52,107 nt of DNA from an uncultured Prevotella sp. (GCA_938028745.1 CALIZL010000100.1:1-52107); one strand, 5' to 3'. Numbered from the stretch's first letter, positions 15,916 to 25,138 are shown. Notes: generated by a model from the letters alone, not told the origin. Program-made: numbers and translations.

Positions 15916-17235
15916 ATGAAAGTGATGAAATTTGGAGGCACTTCCGTTGGCTCCCCCGACCGCATGAAGAACGTGGCGTCGCTCATAACGGCATCGGGTG
16001 AACCCACGTTTGTTGTGCTCTCGGCCATGTCGGGCACCACAAATTCGCTTGTGGAAGTGGCCGACTACCTTTATAAGAAAAACCCCGAAGGGGCCAACGA
16101 GGTGATAAACAACCTGGAAAAGCAATATGTAAAGCATGTTGACGAACTGCTTGCAGACCCTCAACACAGGGAACAGTTGCGCGCTTTCCTAGTAGATGAG
16201 TTCAATTACCTTCGTTCGTTCACCAAAGATCTCTTCACTAGCTTTGAAGAAAAGACCATTGTGGCGCAAGGCGAAGTGATAAGCACCAACATGATGGTTA
16301 GCTATTTGCAGGAAATTGGCGTTAAGGCCGTGTTGCTTGATGCCTTGGATTTCATGCGGACAGACAAGAACAACGAACCCGATATGGCTTTCATCAGAGA
16401 AAACCTTGCTCGACAGATGGAAGAGAACCAGGGCTATCAGATATACATCACGCAGGGATTTATTTGCAAGAACGCGTATGGCGAAACAGACAACCTATTG
16501 CGTGGAGGTTCTGATTACACGGCCTCACTAGTGGGCGCAGTATTGCCTGCCGATGAAATTCAGATTTGGACAGACATCGACGGCATGCACAACAACGACC
16601 CACGTGTGGTAGATAAGACCGAGGCCGTTAGGCAACTGAACTTTGAAGAGGCTGCCGAGTTGGCCTACTTTGGCGCGAAGATATTGCACCCCACATGCGT
16701 GCAGCCGGCCAAGTATGCTGGAATCCCCGTGCGATTGAAGAATACCCTGGACCCAGATGCCGAGGGAACCATCATCAACAACGAGGTTTTGCACAACAAA
16801 ATAAAGGCCATCGCCGCCAAAGACAAGATAACGGCCATTAAGATAAAGTCTAGTCGCATGTTGCTTGCCACGGGTTTCTTGCGCAAGGTGTTCGAGATAT
16901 TCGAGAGTTACCAAACGCCCATCGACATGATTGTAACTTCCGAGGTGGGCGTTTCGATGAGTATCGACAACGACTCGCATCTTGAAGAAATCGTCGACGA
17001 ACTTAAAAAGTATGGCACAGTTACCGTAGACACAGGTATGTGCATCGTTTGTGTGGTTGGCGACCTTGATTGGAACAACGTGGGATTTGAAACATTGGTG
17101 ACCGATGCGATGAAAAACATCCCCGTAAGGATGATTTCGTATGGCGGTTCTAACTACAACATCTCCTTCCTAATCAAAGAAGAAGACAAGCAAAGGGCCT
17201 TGCAAAGTCTTAGCGACAAGCTTTTCAATTCCTAA
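15916..17235 (+). CDS. lysC: Aspartate kinase, monofunctional
   Basis: LysC phosphorylates aspartate, the entry step to lysine/diaminopimelate, threonine and methionine. From ATG 15916 the 439-residue protein begins MKVMKFGGTSVGSP, the nucleotide and aspartate site. The kinase domain runs to about 285 (RGGSDYTASLVG, IWTDIDGMHNNDPR), and two C-terminal ACT domains (about 300-439) indicate allosteric control, probably by lysine. It is a single-function kinase with no homoserine dehydrogenase fused. lysA lies downstream after a 131-base gap that can fold into a structured leader. Confidence 0.95.
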   Translation: MKVMKFGGTSVGSPDRMKNVASLITASGEPTFVVLSAMSGTTNSLVEVADYLYKKNPEGANEVINNLEKQYVKHVDELLADPQHREQLRAFLVDEFNYLRSFTKDLFTSFEEKTIVAQGEVISTNMMVSYLQEIGVKAVLLDALDFMRTDKNNEPDMAFIRENLARQMEENQGYQIYITQGFICKNAYGETDNLLRGGSDYTASLVGAVLPADEIQIWTDIDGMHNNDPRVVDKTEAVRQLNFEEAAELAYFGAKILHPTCVQPAKYAGIPVRLKNTLDPDAEGTIINNEVLHNKIKAIAAKDKITAIKIKSSRMLLATGFLRKVFEIFESYQTPIDMIVTSEVGVSMSIDNDSHLEEIVDELKKYGTVTVDTGMCIVCVVGDLDWNNVGFETLVTDAMKNIPVRMISYGGSNYNISFLIKEEDKQRALQSLSDKLFNS

Positions 17236-17246
17236 CAATGTGAGCT

Positions 17247-17302
17247 GCGGTGCCAGCACGAGGCCTTGTGAGTCAGGCCGCTGTCCCGTTATTAGGTACC
17301 GC
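17247..17302 (+). ncRNA. Candidate structured leader between lysC and lysA
   Basis: An 8-bp helix GCGGTGCC (17247-17254) with GGTACCGC (17295-17302), including one G-U pair, encloses an inner hairpin GGCCT (17262-17266) with AGGCC (17275-17279), itself extended by CAGC/GCTG. A further weaker hairpin (around GGTTTCACC) follows, and the lysA ATG is 65 bases later. It does not match the lysine or cobalamin riboswitch consensus that I know. It may be a cis-acting element controlling lysA. Confidence 0.4.
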
Positions 17303-17366
17303 GCGTTGCATCTGGTTTCACCCTGCACACAATTGCATAACACTCTTGGTTGTAATTTCATTAACA

Positions 17367-18530
17367 ATGATTAGTTTACCTACACACGCATTTAAGCACC
17401 TGTCAACACCTTTTTACTATTACGATGAAGGCATGTTGCGCGCCACGCTCGATGCACTGAACGAACAATTGGCTCAACATCCAAACTTTATCGTGCATTA
17501 TGCAGCGAAGGCCAACGCCAACATGCGCATTTTGCAGACGATGAAAGAGGCAGGATTGGGAGTGGATTGTGTAAGCGGTGGCGAAATAGAGGCGGCATTG
17601 CGTGCTGGCTTTAATGGCGACAGCATTGTATTTGCAGGTGTGGGTAAGAGCGACTGGGAAATAAAGCTGGCCTTGGAAAACGGCATTTTCTGCTTTAATG
17701 TGGAAAGCACAGAAGAACTAGAAGTTATCGAACAGCTTTGCAACGAACTGAACCGAACGGCCGATGTGTGCCTGCGTGTCAACCCCAATGTGGCTGCCCA
17801 CACGCATGCGAAGATAACAACGGGCTTGGCCGAGAACAAGTTTGGCATTCCCATAGACCAAGTTTGGCCAACCATCGAAAGGCTACAAGTATTGAAACAC
17901 ATTCGTTTTATCGGTCTGCACTTCCACATTGGGTCGCAGATTGTAGACATGAACGACTTTCGCGAAGTCTGTACGAGCGTGAACAGCTTGTTGAACCTTT
18001 TGAAACAGCATGGCATCGAACCCGAACATATAAATGTGGGCGGTGGGTTAGGAATAGACTACGACAATCCTGACACGCATGCCATACCCGACTTTAAGGC
18101 CTATTTCGACACCTATGCTCGGCATTTGCAACTTAATGAGAAACAAAAGGTACATTTCGAGTTAGGTAGGGCGTTGGTTGGGCAATGTGGTTGGCTGGTT
18201 TCGCGAGTGCTCTATGTCAAGCAAGGACAAAGCAAACGTTTCCTCATCCTCGATGCAGGAATGAACGATTTGCTCCGTCCAGCCCTTTACCATGCTCGGC
18301 ATCAAATCTTAAACCTGTCCAACCCATCAGCTCCAAGCGAAGTGTATGATGTGGTTGGCCCCGTTTGCGAGTCGAGCGACGTATTTGGCAGCGATGTTGT
18401 TTTGCCTGCAAGTCATCGTGGCCACTTGGTAGCGATATGTTCGGCAGGCGCTTACGGCGAGGCGATGGCATCGCAGTACAATTGCCGTCAGTTGCCTAAG
18501 AGTTATTTTAGTAACGATTTAAACATTTAA
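17367..18530 (+). CDS. lysA: Diaminopimelate decarboxylase
   Basis: LysA removes CO2 from meso-diaminopimelate to give lysine. From ATG 17367 the protein has 387 residues. It is a PLP-dependent group IV decarboxylase with the catalytic Lys in VHYAAKANANMRIL (about 36-49), the PLP-phosphate motif GGGLGIDYDNP and the second-subunit segment GPVCESSDVF. The earlier in-frame ATG at 17250 lies inside the structured intergenic region and is rejected. Next to lysC it provides the two ends of the lysine pathway. Confidence 0.94.
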   Translation: MISLPTHAFKHLSTPFYYYDEGMLRATLDALNEQLAQHPNFIVHYAAKANANMRILQTMKEAGLGVDCVSGGEIEAALRAGFNGDSIVFAGVGKSDWEIKLALENGIFCFNVESTEELEVIEQLCNELNRTADVCLRVNPNVAAHTHAKITTGLAENKFGIPIDQVWPTIERLQVLKHIRFIGLHFHIGSQIVDMNDFREVCTSVNSLLNLLKQHGIEPEHINVGGGLGIDYDNPDTHAIPDFKAYFDTYARHLQLNEKQKVHFELGRALVGQCGWLVSRVLYVKQGQSKRFLILDAGMNDLLRPALYHARHQILNLSNPSAPSEVYDVVGPVCESSDVFGSDVVLPASHRGHLVAICSAGAYGEAMASQYNCRQLPKSYFSNDLNI

Positions 18531-18540
18531 AACAAGCCTT

Positions 18541-19719
18541 ATGGTTTTAACCTTATATATTGATGCAATAACGATAGTCTGCTGTGTATCGTTAATTATG
18601 CTGTTTTTCATCTCCCTGTTCTGCAATCCTTTCTTGCGGGGCAGACGCTTGAAGAAGTTGGCTTTGGCGAATGCTGAAATCGAAGTAGACGTTACCGATG
18701 CCTCCGCCACACCCGTATCAATTGTCATACCCATATTGGAAGACGCTCCCGAACTGGCTACTATGGTAGAAACGGTGCTGCAACAAGAATACGCCGCACC
18801 TTTCCGCGTAATATTGGTTGCCGATAAAGGCAATGCCCTAGTAGAGCGGTTGTCGGCCGAACACAAAGGAGACAAACACCTGTATTGTACCTTCGTTCCC
18901 AATTCTTCGCGCTACATGAGCCGTAAGAAGCTAACGTTAACCATTGGCGTAAAGGCTGCCGAAACCGATTGGATCGTTATCATGGAACCCACATGCGTGC
19001 CAACGTCTTGCAAATGGCTCGCCGCCTTTACCCAAAGTCTCACAGACGACAAACGCCTGGTTGTTGGTTACACCGCGCTCGACACTGATGCCAAGACCTC
19101 TTGGCGCATGCAACAGTTTAGATCTGGCTTTTACACACTTACCCGAACCCTCAAAGGCAAGCCTTATTGCCATGCAGGTGGCGTGGTGGCCATAAGGAAA
19201 GACGACTTCATGAAACGCGACGGCTTTTCGGGAAACCTCAATCTGTTGCGCGGCGAGTACGATTTCTTAGTGAATAAGTTTGGCGATGAAGGTGCTGCCG
19301 CCGTGGCATTGCATCCCGATGCGCATACGCAGACCAAGGCTCCCACGCTAAAAGAGTGGCGCACGCTGCAACTTTTCTTTTGGGAAACGCGCAAAAGTCT
19401 GCAAAGGGGAGGGGTCATTAGGTTCTTGTTCAACCTAGACAACATCATGCTTTACCTCAACTACATTGTTGCCGCCACATGTTTGGCCTACGGATTGATA
19501 GAGGAAAGGTGGTTCATCCTATCATTGGCATCGGCCAATCTGTTGCTCACCATCGTGTTGCGCATTTTGTTTGCCCACAGAGCCATTAAGATATTCAAGG
19601 CCGGCATACCTGCGTGGCGCGTAATCGGGTTCGAATTGATGGTGCCTTGGCGTAAGATGCGGTCGTATCTAAAATACATGAAGGCCGACAAATACGAATT
19701 TACAAGCCATAAACTCTAA
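18541..19719 (+). CDS. Membrane-anchored family 2 glycosyltransferase, atypical
   Basis: The 392-residue protein has an N-terminal membrane helix (about 5-30), a GT-A-like domain (about 55-290; starts PVSIVIPILEDAPELATMV) and two C-terminal membrane helices (about 300-345). This layout suits a cell-envelope sugar transferase. The position usually occupied by the metal-binding DxD reads MEPTCVP, and the downstream acidic and QxxRW-like region reads LKEWRTLQLFFWE, so catalysis may be altered. It follows lysA by 10 bases and precedes the next gene by 5 bases, as part of the same run. Substrate unknown. Confidence 0.75.
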   Translation: MVLTLYIDAITIVCCVSLIMLFFISLFCNPFLRGRRLKKLALANAEIEVDVTDASATPVSIVIPILEDAPELATMVETVLQQEYAAPFRVILVADKGNALVERLSAEHKGDKHLYCTFVPNSSRYMSRKKLTLTIGVKAAETDWIVIMEPTCVPTSCKWLAAFTQSLTDDKRLVVGYTALDTDAKTSWRMQQFRSGFYTLTRTLKGKPYCHAGGVVAIRKDDFMKRDGFSGNLNLLRGEYDFLVNKFGDEGAAAVALHPDAHTQTKAPTLKEWRTLQLFFWETRKSLQRGGVIRFLFNLDNIMLYLNYIVAATCLAYGLIEERWFILSLASANLLLTIVLRILFAHRAIKIFKAGIPAWRVIGFELMVPWRKMRSYLKYMKADKYEFTSHKL

Positions 19720-19724
19720 ATTAG

Positions 19725-20849
19725 ATGAACGTGTTGGTGTACATATCAAAAGGTGTATCAGATGTTGACAGGCAATATCTGACAACGCTTTTTGCCCTTT
19801 TAGATACCAACCCCGACATCGAAATAACATTCGATGCGCCCCTGTGGCGACACGATTTCTCCCTATTTCATATCTTTGGTTGCTGGGATGCCAAGGCACT
19901 ACGCCTATACAACATGGCACTACGCACGCATACGCCCGTGGTGTTGTCGCCCTTTGGCGAACTTAACCCCTGGCGAATACACAACCTTCTAAAAGTAAAA
20001 CGCATGCTGCTCAACATTCCTGTGCAACGAATGTTGAGTAGGGTAGAGGTGGTTCACGCTTGCGGACAGTTCGAAAGCAACACGCTAAAAAGCCTAAACG
20101 CCACTGCAAACATCGTGCGTATAGACAATCCACGTATCAGCGGAGCTATTGACACTGCGGACATGGCAGCCCAGTTTGTGCGCCTTTATCATAAAACGCT
20201 CAACACCTGGCCTGCCACGATGCTCACCGCGGCCGACCTCGAACTAGTGGGCGCGTTGGTGCTTGCTGGCATAGATGCCGAAATGTTCGCCGCAATGGAC
20301 CTGCGCCTTGAAACCATCGACGCGCTTACAACGCCCCAATGGCGGTACGTATTGATGTATGCCGCACAAGAACGCGTGCTCGACTTGGTGAGAAAAGGAC
20401 TGGAAAGGCTGCAAACCGAAACGCCTTCGACCGACCTTTCTAAGTTCGAAACCTTCTGTTTCGACCCCATTCCCGAAGACGACAACCTTGCCGAAGGCGA
20501 AGAACAAGAGGCCGAGGACGAACAACAAGAAGAAACGGACAACCCAGACGATAATTCCACGGTAGATGGTATCGTCGAAATTGTGCGCACTTTGTACGAT
20601 GCCCTGCCCAAAGACACGGCGCACCTGCAATTGTTGGCAACGCTTTACGCCAATTTAAGGCTCACCGATTACGACGAACAGGCCCTTGTACAAGCACTAA
20701 ACAAGGTTAAGCTGTTGCCTTTTTTCAGACGGGTGGAGAGCGTTATGCACCATTTGTTCAAACTGCCAGAAGGATTCATGCCCATTCTTCCGCTCGACGA
20801 CAAACAAACAAAAAGCTTAACGAACAAGATAACAAAGGTTTACAATTAG
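19725..20849 (+). CDS. Glycosyltransferase-like protein lacking the catalytic half
   Basis: I do not recognise a named family for this 374-residue protein. Residues 45-135 resemble the N-terminal half of GT4 glycosyltransferases (HIFGCWDAKALRLY, PVVLSPFGELNPW, VHACGQFESNTLKSL). The C-terminal GT-B half with the donor-nucleotide EX7E motif is missing. Instead there is a helical region (165-235), a very acidic stretch (about 251-276) and a helical end. It sits 5 bases after the GT2 gene and directly abuts fbp with no intervening base. It may be a non-catalytic partner of the neighbouring transferase. Confidence 0.55.
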   Translation: MNVLVYISKGVSDVDRQYLTTLFALLDTNPDIEITFDAPLWRHDFSLFHIFGCWDAKALRLYNMALRTHTPVVLSPFGELNPWRIHNLLKVKRMLLNIPVQRMLSRVEVVHACGQFESNTLKSLNATANIVRIDNPRISGAIDTADMAAQFVRLYHKTLNTWPATMLTAADLELVGALVLAGIDAEMFAAMDLRLETIDALTTPQWRYVLMYAAQERVLDLVRKGLERLQTETPSTDLSKFETFCFDPIPEDDNLAEGEEQEAEDEQQEETDNPDDNSTVDGIVEIVRTLYDALPKDTAHLQLLATLYANLRLTDYDEQALVQALNKVKLLPFFRRVESVMHHLFKLPEGFMPILPLDDKQTKSLTNKITKVYN

Positions 20850-22850
20850 ATGAAAAAGAAAAAATACGAAATAGAACGCGACTTGCGCTACCTTACACTC
20901 TTGGCACAATCGTTCCCAACTGTGGCCGAGGCCAGCACCGAGATAATCAACTTGCAGGCCATACTTAACCTACCCAAGGGTACGGAACACTTCTTAGCCG
21001 ACCTGCATGGCGAGTACGAGGCTTTTCAACATGTGCTGAAAAACGCATCAGGAAACATCAAACGTAAGGTGAACGACATTTTTGGAACGACGTTGCGCGA
21101 AACGGAGAAACGCGAACTGTGCACGCTTATATACTATCCAGAACAAAAGCTAGAACTAGTTAAGGAGAGCGAAACCGACATTAACGACTGGTATCACATC
21201 ACCATTCATCAACTAGTGAGCGTATGCAGAGACGTTTCGAGTAAGTACACACGGTCGAAGGTACGCAAATCACTGCCAACCGACTTTAAGTATATTATAC
21301 AAGAGTTGTTGCACGAACGTGTTGACGACTCGAACAAGGCGGCTTATGTAAACGTTATTATTGAAACAATTATCAGCACAGGACGTGCCGACGACTTTAT
21401 TGTGGCCATTTGCAACGTTATTCAGCGTTTGGCCATCGACCAGCTACACATACTTGGCGACATATATGACCGCGGACCTGGGGCGCATGTCATCATGGAC
21501 ACGATGGAACGCTACCACAGCTGGGACATACAGTGGGGCAATCACGATATGCTTTGGATGGGAGCGGCTGCCGGCAACGTGGCATGTATCTGCAATGTGA
21601 TACGTCTGTCGTTACGCTATGCCAACCTCACCACGCTCGAAGAAGGCTACGGCATCAACCTTGTGCCGCTTGCCACTTTTGCAATGGAAACTTATGGCGA
21701 CACCGCATGTAAGGAGTTCGTTCCGAAGAGCAGTGGCGAATCAATGAAACTCGATGAAAAAACAATGCGGCTTACGGCACTTATGCACAAGGCCATTGCC
21801 GTAATACAGTTCAAGGTAGAGGCACAACTCTTTGAAAAACATCCCCATTGGCAAATGACCGACCGAGCCGTGTTGCACCACATCGACTATACAAGAGGTG
21901 TTATCATGCTCGATGGGAAGGAATACCAACTCACCAGCAACGAGTTCCCAACGATAGACCCCAACACTCCGTTGGAACTTACGCCCGAAGAGAAGATGTT
22001 GGCCAAACGTCTACGCCACTCTTTCAAGGTGAGCGAGAAGTTACAACGCCATGTGCGCCTGCTTTTGCAGCATGGTTGCATGTACGCCATCTATAACAAC
22101 AACTTGCTTTTCCATGCTTCGGTGCCGCTAAACGATGATGCAACGCTTAAAGAAGTGGAGGTGTTTCCTGGGCAGACCCTTTCGGGACGAAAGCTGATGC
22201 ACAACATTGGCATGCTTGTTCGCACCGCCTACCAAAAGGATGCCGAGCCTGAAGAACGCGAGTATGCCATTGATTATTTTCTTTATCTATGGTGCGGACC
22301 CGACTCGCCCCTCTTCGACAAATCGAAGATGGCCACCTTCGAACGTTATTTCATCGCCGAAAAAGAAACGCATAAGGAGAAAAAAGGCAACTACTTTACC
22401 CTGCGAGACAACGAGGCGGTGGTTGACAGCATTCTTGATGCCTTCGATGTTAAGGGCGAAAACAGGCACATCATCAACGGGCATGTACCCGTACACGTGG
22501 CTAATGGCGAAAATCCGATAAAGGCCAACGGCAAGCTGATGGTCATTGATGGTGGTTTCTCTGAGGCTTATCACAAGGAAACGGGCATTGCAGGCTACAC
22601 ATTGGTGTATCATAGCCGTGGTTTCCAATTGGTTCAGCACGAGCCTTTCGCCAGTGCAATGGATGCCATTCGCACAGGAAGAGACATTAAGAGTACCACG
22701 CAGATTATCGAAATGTCGTCGCATAGGATGCTAGTGGCCGATACCGACAAGGGCGTTGAACTGAACAAGCAGGTGGCCGACTTGGAAGAACTGCTCTATG
22801 CCTACCGACACGGCATAATAAAAGAGGCAGAACGGAAGAAAAAAGAATAA
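20850..22850 (+). CDS. fbp: Fructose-1,6-bisphosphatase, class III
   Basis: This enzyme hydrolyses fructose-1,6-bisphosphate to fructose-6-phosphate in gluconeogenesis. The 666-residue length and metallophosphatase motifs identify the class III type known from Firmicutes and Bacteroidetes: ADLHGEYEAFQHVL (about 49-62), GDIYDRGPG and WGNHDMLWMG (about 200-235), and a later HIINGHVPVH with the metal-binding His. It starts immediately after the preceding stop codon and is the last gene of the long run that begins with ftsE. A strong terminator follows 18 bases after its stop. Confidence 0.95.
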   Translation: MKKKKYEIERDLRYLTLLAQSFPTVAEASTEIINLQAILNLPKGTEHFLADLHGEYEAFQHVLKNASGNIKRKVNDIFGTTLRETEKRELCTLIYYPEQKLELVKESETDINDWYHITIHQLVSVCRDVSSKYTRSKVRKSLPTDFKYIIQELLHERVDDSNKAAYVNVIIETIISTGRADDFIVAICNVIQRLAIDQLHILGDIYDRGPGAHVIMDTMERYHSWDIQWGNHDMLWMGAAAGNVACICNVIRLSLRYANLTTLEEGYGINLVPLATFAMETYGDTACKEFVPKSSGESMKLDEKTMRLTALMHKAIAVIQFKVEAQLFEKHPHWQMTDRAVLHHIDYTRGVIMLDGKEYQLTSNEFPTIDPNTPLELTPEEKMLAKRLRHSFKVSEKLQRHVRLLLQHGCMYAIYNNNLLFHASVPLNDDATLKEVEVFPGQTLSGRKLMHNIGMLVRTAYQKDAEPEEREYAIDYFLYLWCGPDSPLFDKSKMATFERYFIAEKETHKEKKGNYFTLRDNEAVVDSILDAFDVKGENRHIINGHVPVHVANGENPIKANGKLMVIDGGFSEAYHKETGIAGYTLVYHSRGFQLVQHEPFASAMDAIRTGRDIKSTTQIIEMSSHRMLVADTDKGVELNKQVADLEELLYAYRHGIIKEAERKKKE

Positions 22851-22868
22851 GAACTATAATAAAAACTT

Positions 22869-22905
22869 AGCCCCAAGCAAGCATTGTCTTGCTTGGGGCT
22901 AATAC
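22869..22905 (+). terminator. Terminator after fbp, probably bidirectional
   Basis: A perfect 13-bp stem AGCCCCAAGCAAG (22869-22881) with CTTGCTTGGGGCT (22888-22900) has a 6-base loop. A-rich DNA on the left and T-rich DNA on the right mean it could serve both fbp and the convergent cytolysin-like gene ending at 22996. Confidence 0.9.
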
Positions 22906-22995
22906 TTTTATACAAATAACACGAAGAATGTAAGTTACAAGCTAAGCCATAGCTTAACAGGGGGCATCCTCTGCTTGTTGTACATCCGAAGCATT

Positions 22996-24108
22996 CTATT
23001 TTTCAGGTACAAACTGTACTTCTGTGTAGCAAGCGCGCACTTCCACCTCGCGATTGCTACGTAAAGATCGAACCCTATATGAGATAGGTACAGCAGATTC
23101 AATGAGCGATTGTGCGCTGGGTGAACTTATGGCATCTATGAACGACTCATAACTAGTGACGGTCTTAGAATTAGACAAAGGACCACCTGCAACAAGAATC
23201 CTTATCTTTTGCTCTCTAAACAGATCCTTGCACTTGTCTACGATCTTTGTGTCAACGCTTCCACTAAATTTGGGGAATGCTGCCGATACGCCAGCCTCGA
23301 TACTCTTGGTCGTCGTTTCGGAATCTTCGGTGGTTTCAACCAATAAGTGCAACACGCGCCCATAATCTACATTGCTCACATATACGGGTTCGTACTCTCC
23401 CAATTCGCCAAACTTTCCCCATGAGTTGGGGGCCTTTGTATCTACCGCTATGCTATAAAGATGTTGTCTAACCTTAATAAGCACATACTTTTTCTTGTGG
23501 CTTTTGGTCTTACTGTAGTTGTAATCAAAGTGTGCACTAATAATACCTTTCAGCACACTGGCTTTTACATGTATGCCAAAAGTCTTTTCAAAGCTCTCTT
23601 CGGTATCCACTTCATTGCTTTGATAAGTCATATATGCAGGTGCGTTATCGTACTTTATCATACCCTTATTAGGGAAAAGTATCTTATTGATAGACGCCCT
23701 TACGTTACTCAGTACGGGCGGTGTTTCTTCTGACGCATCAATGCCTTTGCCCAACAATGTGGCAGAAATCTTAATGGGCTGTGGGTTGGTGATGGGAACT
23801 GGCGTATAATCTCCCTCCATAAAATGGTCGCCTCGCAATACGCATCCTGGGTAAATTACCTCCGACAGGTCGGCCGTAACCAATTGTACAGGAGCCAACG
23901 TCATCTGTTTCCTGACGACTTGGCGCAATATTCTCTTGCCACCACTCACATCTTCTGTGGGTTCAGAAGAAATTACTTTGTCTGCAACAGCATTAAACTG
24001 CACAGGTTTAAGATTCTCTAACGCTGCGGGGCCATTATCATTTGAACACCCCATAAATACCAATGTCGCTGCAACAAGCGACATTCCTAAAAATGCTTGC
24101 TTTTTCAT
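22996..24108 (-). CDS. Cholesterol-dependent-cytolysin-like (CDCL) lipoprotein without domain 4
   Basis: The 370-residue protein has a lipoprotein signal peptide (lipobox VFMGC, Cys 21), so it should be anchored in a membrane, probably exposed on the outer membrane. Its body matches CDC domains 1-3 in order: IYPGCVLRGDHF (85-96; CDC TYPGALQLADKAF), PQPIKISATLLGKG (109-122; KRKPININIDLPGLKG), a first amphipathic hairpin region (about 170-200), KVRQHLYSIAVD (212-223; YKQIFYTVSAD), PVYVSNVDYGRVLHLLVETT (241-260; PLMVSNVAYGRTIYVKLETT), a second amphipathic region (265-300), RILVAGG (303-309; AVVLGG) and AVPISYRVRSLRSNREV (339-355; AYPISYTSVFLKDNSVA). It stops where CDC domain 4 would begin, so the cholesterol-binding undecapeptide is absent. 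Two-component CDC-like toxins with antibacterial action are known in Bacteroidota, and this looks like the short type. It is translationally coupled (TAATG) to the upstream lipoprotein gene. Confidence 0.85.
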   Translation of the reverse strand: MKKQAFLGMSLVAATLVFMGCSNDNGPAALENLKPVQFNAVADKVISSEPTEDVSGGKRILRQVVRKQMTLAPVQLVTADLSEVIYPGCVLRGDHFMEGDYTPVPITNPQPIKISATLLGKGIDASEETPPVLSNVRASINKILFPNKGMIKYDNAPAYMTYQSNEVDTEESFEKTFGIHVKASVLKGIISAHFDYNYSKTKSHKKKYVLIKVRQHLYSIAVDTKAPNSWGKFGELGEYEPVYVSNVDYGRVLHLLVETTEDSETTTKSIEAGVSAAFPKFSGSVDTKIVDKCKDLFREQKIRILVAGGPLSNSKTVTSYESFIDAISSPSAQSLIESAVPISYRVRSLRSNREVEVRACYTEVQFVPEK

Positions 24109-25094
24109 TACTCAGAATATCTTTGGTTCATTTTAATATCATAATACGTGATATTTATGGATTCACGTCCTAACTCGCTAATATGAAGGGTAATCGAAGT
24201 TATAGTTTGGTTATGTACGATTGAGGCTGCTCCTTTCCTTGGCTCGTCTGAGTAGAATAGAATAGGTCGTCCTTCAACAAACTTGCCTCCATAATTGTTC
24301 CCATTATAAGTTACATCATACTTTATCTCTCTATTTTCTCTTTGTGTCAAGTATTTATCTGCAGCCTCATCACCATCATTAATTTGGAAATAAAAATTAT
24401 TATGGCTCTTTGAATGACTAAAGATGTTGCCTTTCTCATCTTCATGGTCAAACCACCATCCCTCAACTTTTGTACAATTAAAGCAAATTGGAGTTTTAGC
24501 GTTTATATCTTTTACATCTCCTTTTTTGGTCTTTGTGCATTTTGCATCTAATTGGAATGTACCTGGGCACATTGGCCTAACAAGCATAACATATTTAGCG
24601 TTAGGCTGAATTGTCATGCCAGCCTCCTTTAATTTCGCTTCTTGCATCATTTTGTTTCGTTTTGCAATAGGTGTCTTCTGGTCTTTGTATACCTTGTAAT
24701 TAGCTTCGGTAAATATCCATGCCTCGTAATCCTTTCCCAAACGTGCATGACGGCCATTGGCATCACTATTTGGATCGAACTTATAATCGAAATCCTTTGC
24801 ATCACCAGTTCCCGTTACTTCTAAATCATAACGCACAAGTTCTCCAACCTGAATGCTATTGATGTTATGTTTGGGGTCGTCCAGGAAGTTTTCCTTTAAC
24901 ATGGCTTTAATGCCTGCCCCATTGTCATCGCCGCCATTAGCACTCCCGCCTCCATTCGGGTCTTCATTGTTACCACAAGCCGCAAGGCTCATCACTACGG
25001 CACAGGTAGCTATTTTTGCTACTGTGCCCATTCTTTGTTTAAAAGTTTGCCACCTTGTCAAAGTGTAAAACCATTGTTGTCTTCTTAGCATCAT
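24108..25094 (-). CDS. Lipoprotein of unknown function, partner of the CDC-like gene
   Basis: I do not recognise this 328-residue family. It has a lipoprotein signal peptide ending in SLAAC, then a Gly/Asn/Asp-rich linker (NEDPNGGGSANGGDDNGAG) typical of exposed Bacteroidetes lipoproteins, and a body with beta-rich character and four Cys in two pairs (MCPG...AKC and ICFNC). Starts: ATG 25094 gives a long signal peptide (MMLRRQQWFYTLTRWQ...), and ATG 25031 (MGTVAKIATCAVV) gives a conventional one; both are possible. Its stop overlaps the start of the CDC-like gene by one base (TAATG), so the two are made together. It could be a second pore component, a scaffold, or an immunity lipoprotein. The gene is clearly AT-richer than most of the window. 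Confidence 0.7.
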   Translation of the reverse strand: MMLRRQQWFYTLTRWQTFKQRMGTVAKIATCAVVMSLAACGNNEDPNGGGSANGGDDNGAGIKAMLKENFLDDPKHNINSIQVGELVRYDLEVTGTGDAKDFDYKFDPNSDANGRHARLGKDYEAWIFTEANYKVYKDQKTPIAKRNKMMQEAKLKEAGMTIQPNAKYVMLVRPMCPGTFQLDAKCTKTKKGDVKDINAKTPICFNCTKVEGWWFDHEDEKGNIFSHSKSHNNFYFQINDGDEAADKYLTQRENREIKYDVTYNGNNYGGKFVEGRPILFYSDEPRKGAASIVHNQTITSITLHISELGRESINITYYDIKMNQRYSE

Positions 25095-25138
25095 AAATAA
25101 ATACAATTAAGATTCAACATTATGTTTATTAATACGCT

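Noticed and set aside
17247..17302. Known lysine or cobalamin riboswitch
   Set aside because: A GAGTCAGG stretch recalls part of cobalamin elements, but the conserved core and overall length are missing, and the lysine riboswitch junction is not recognisable.
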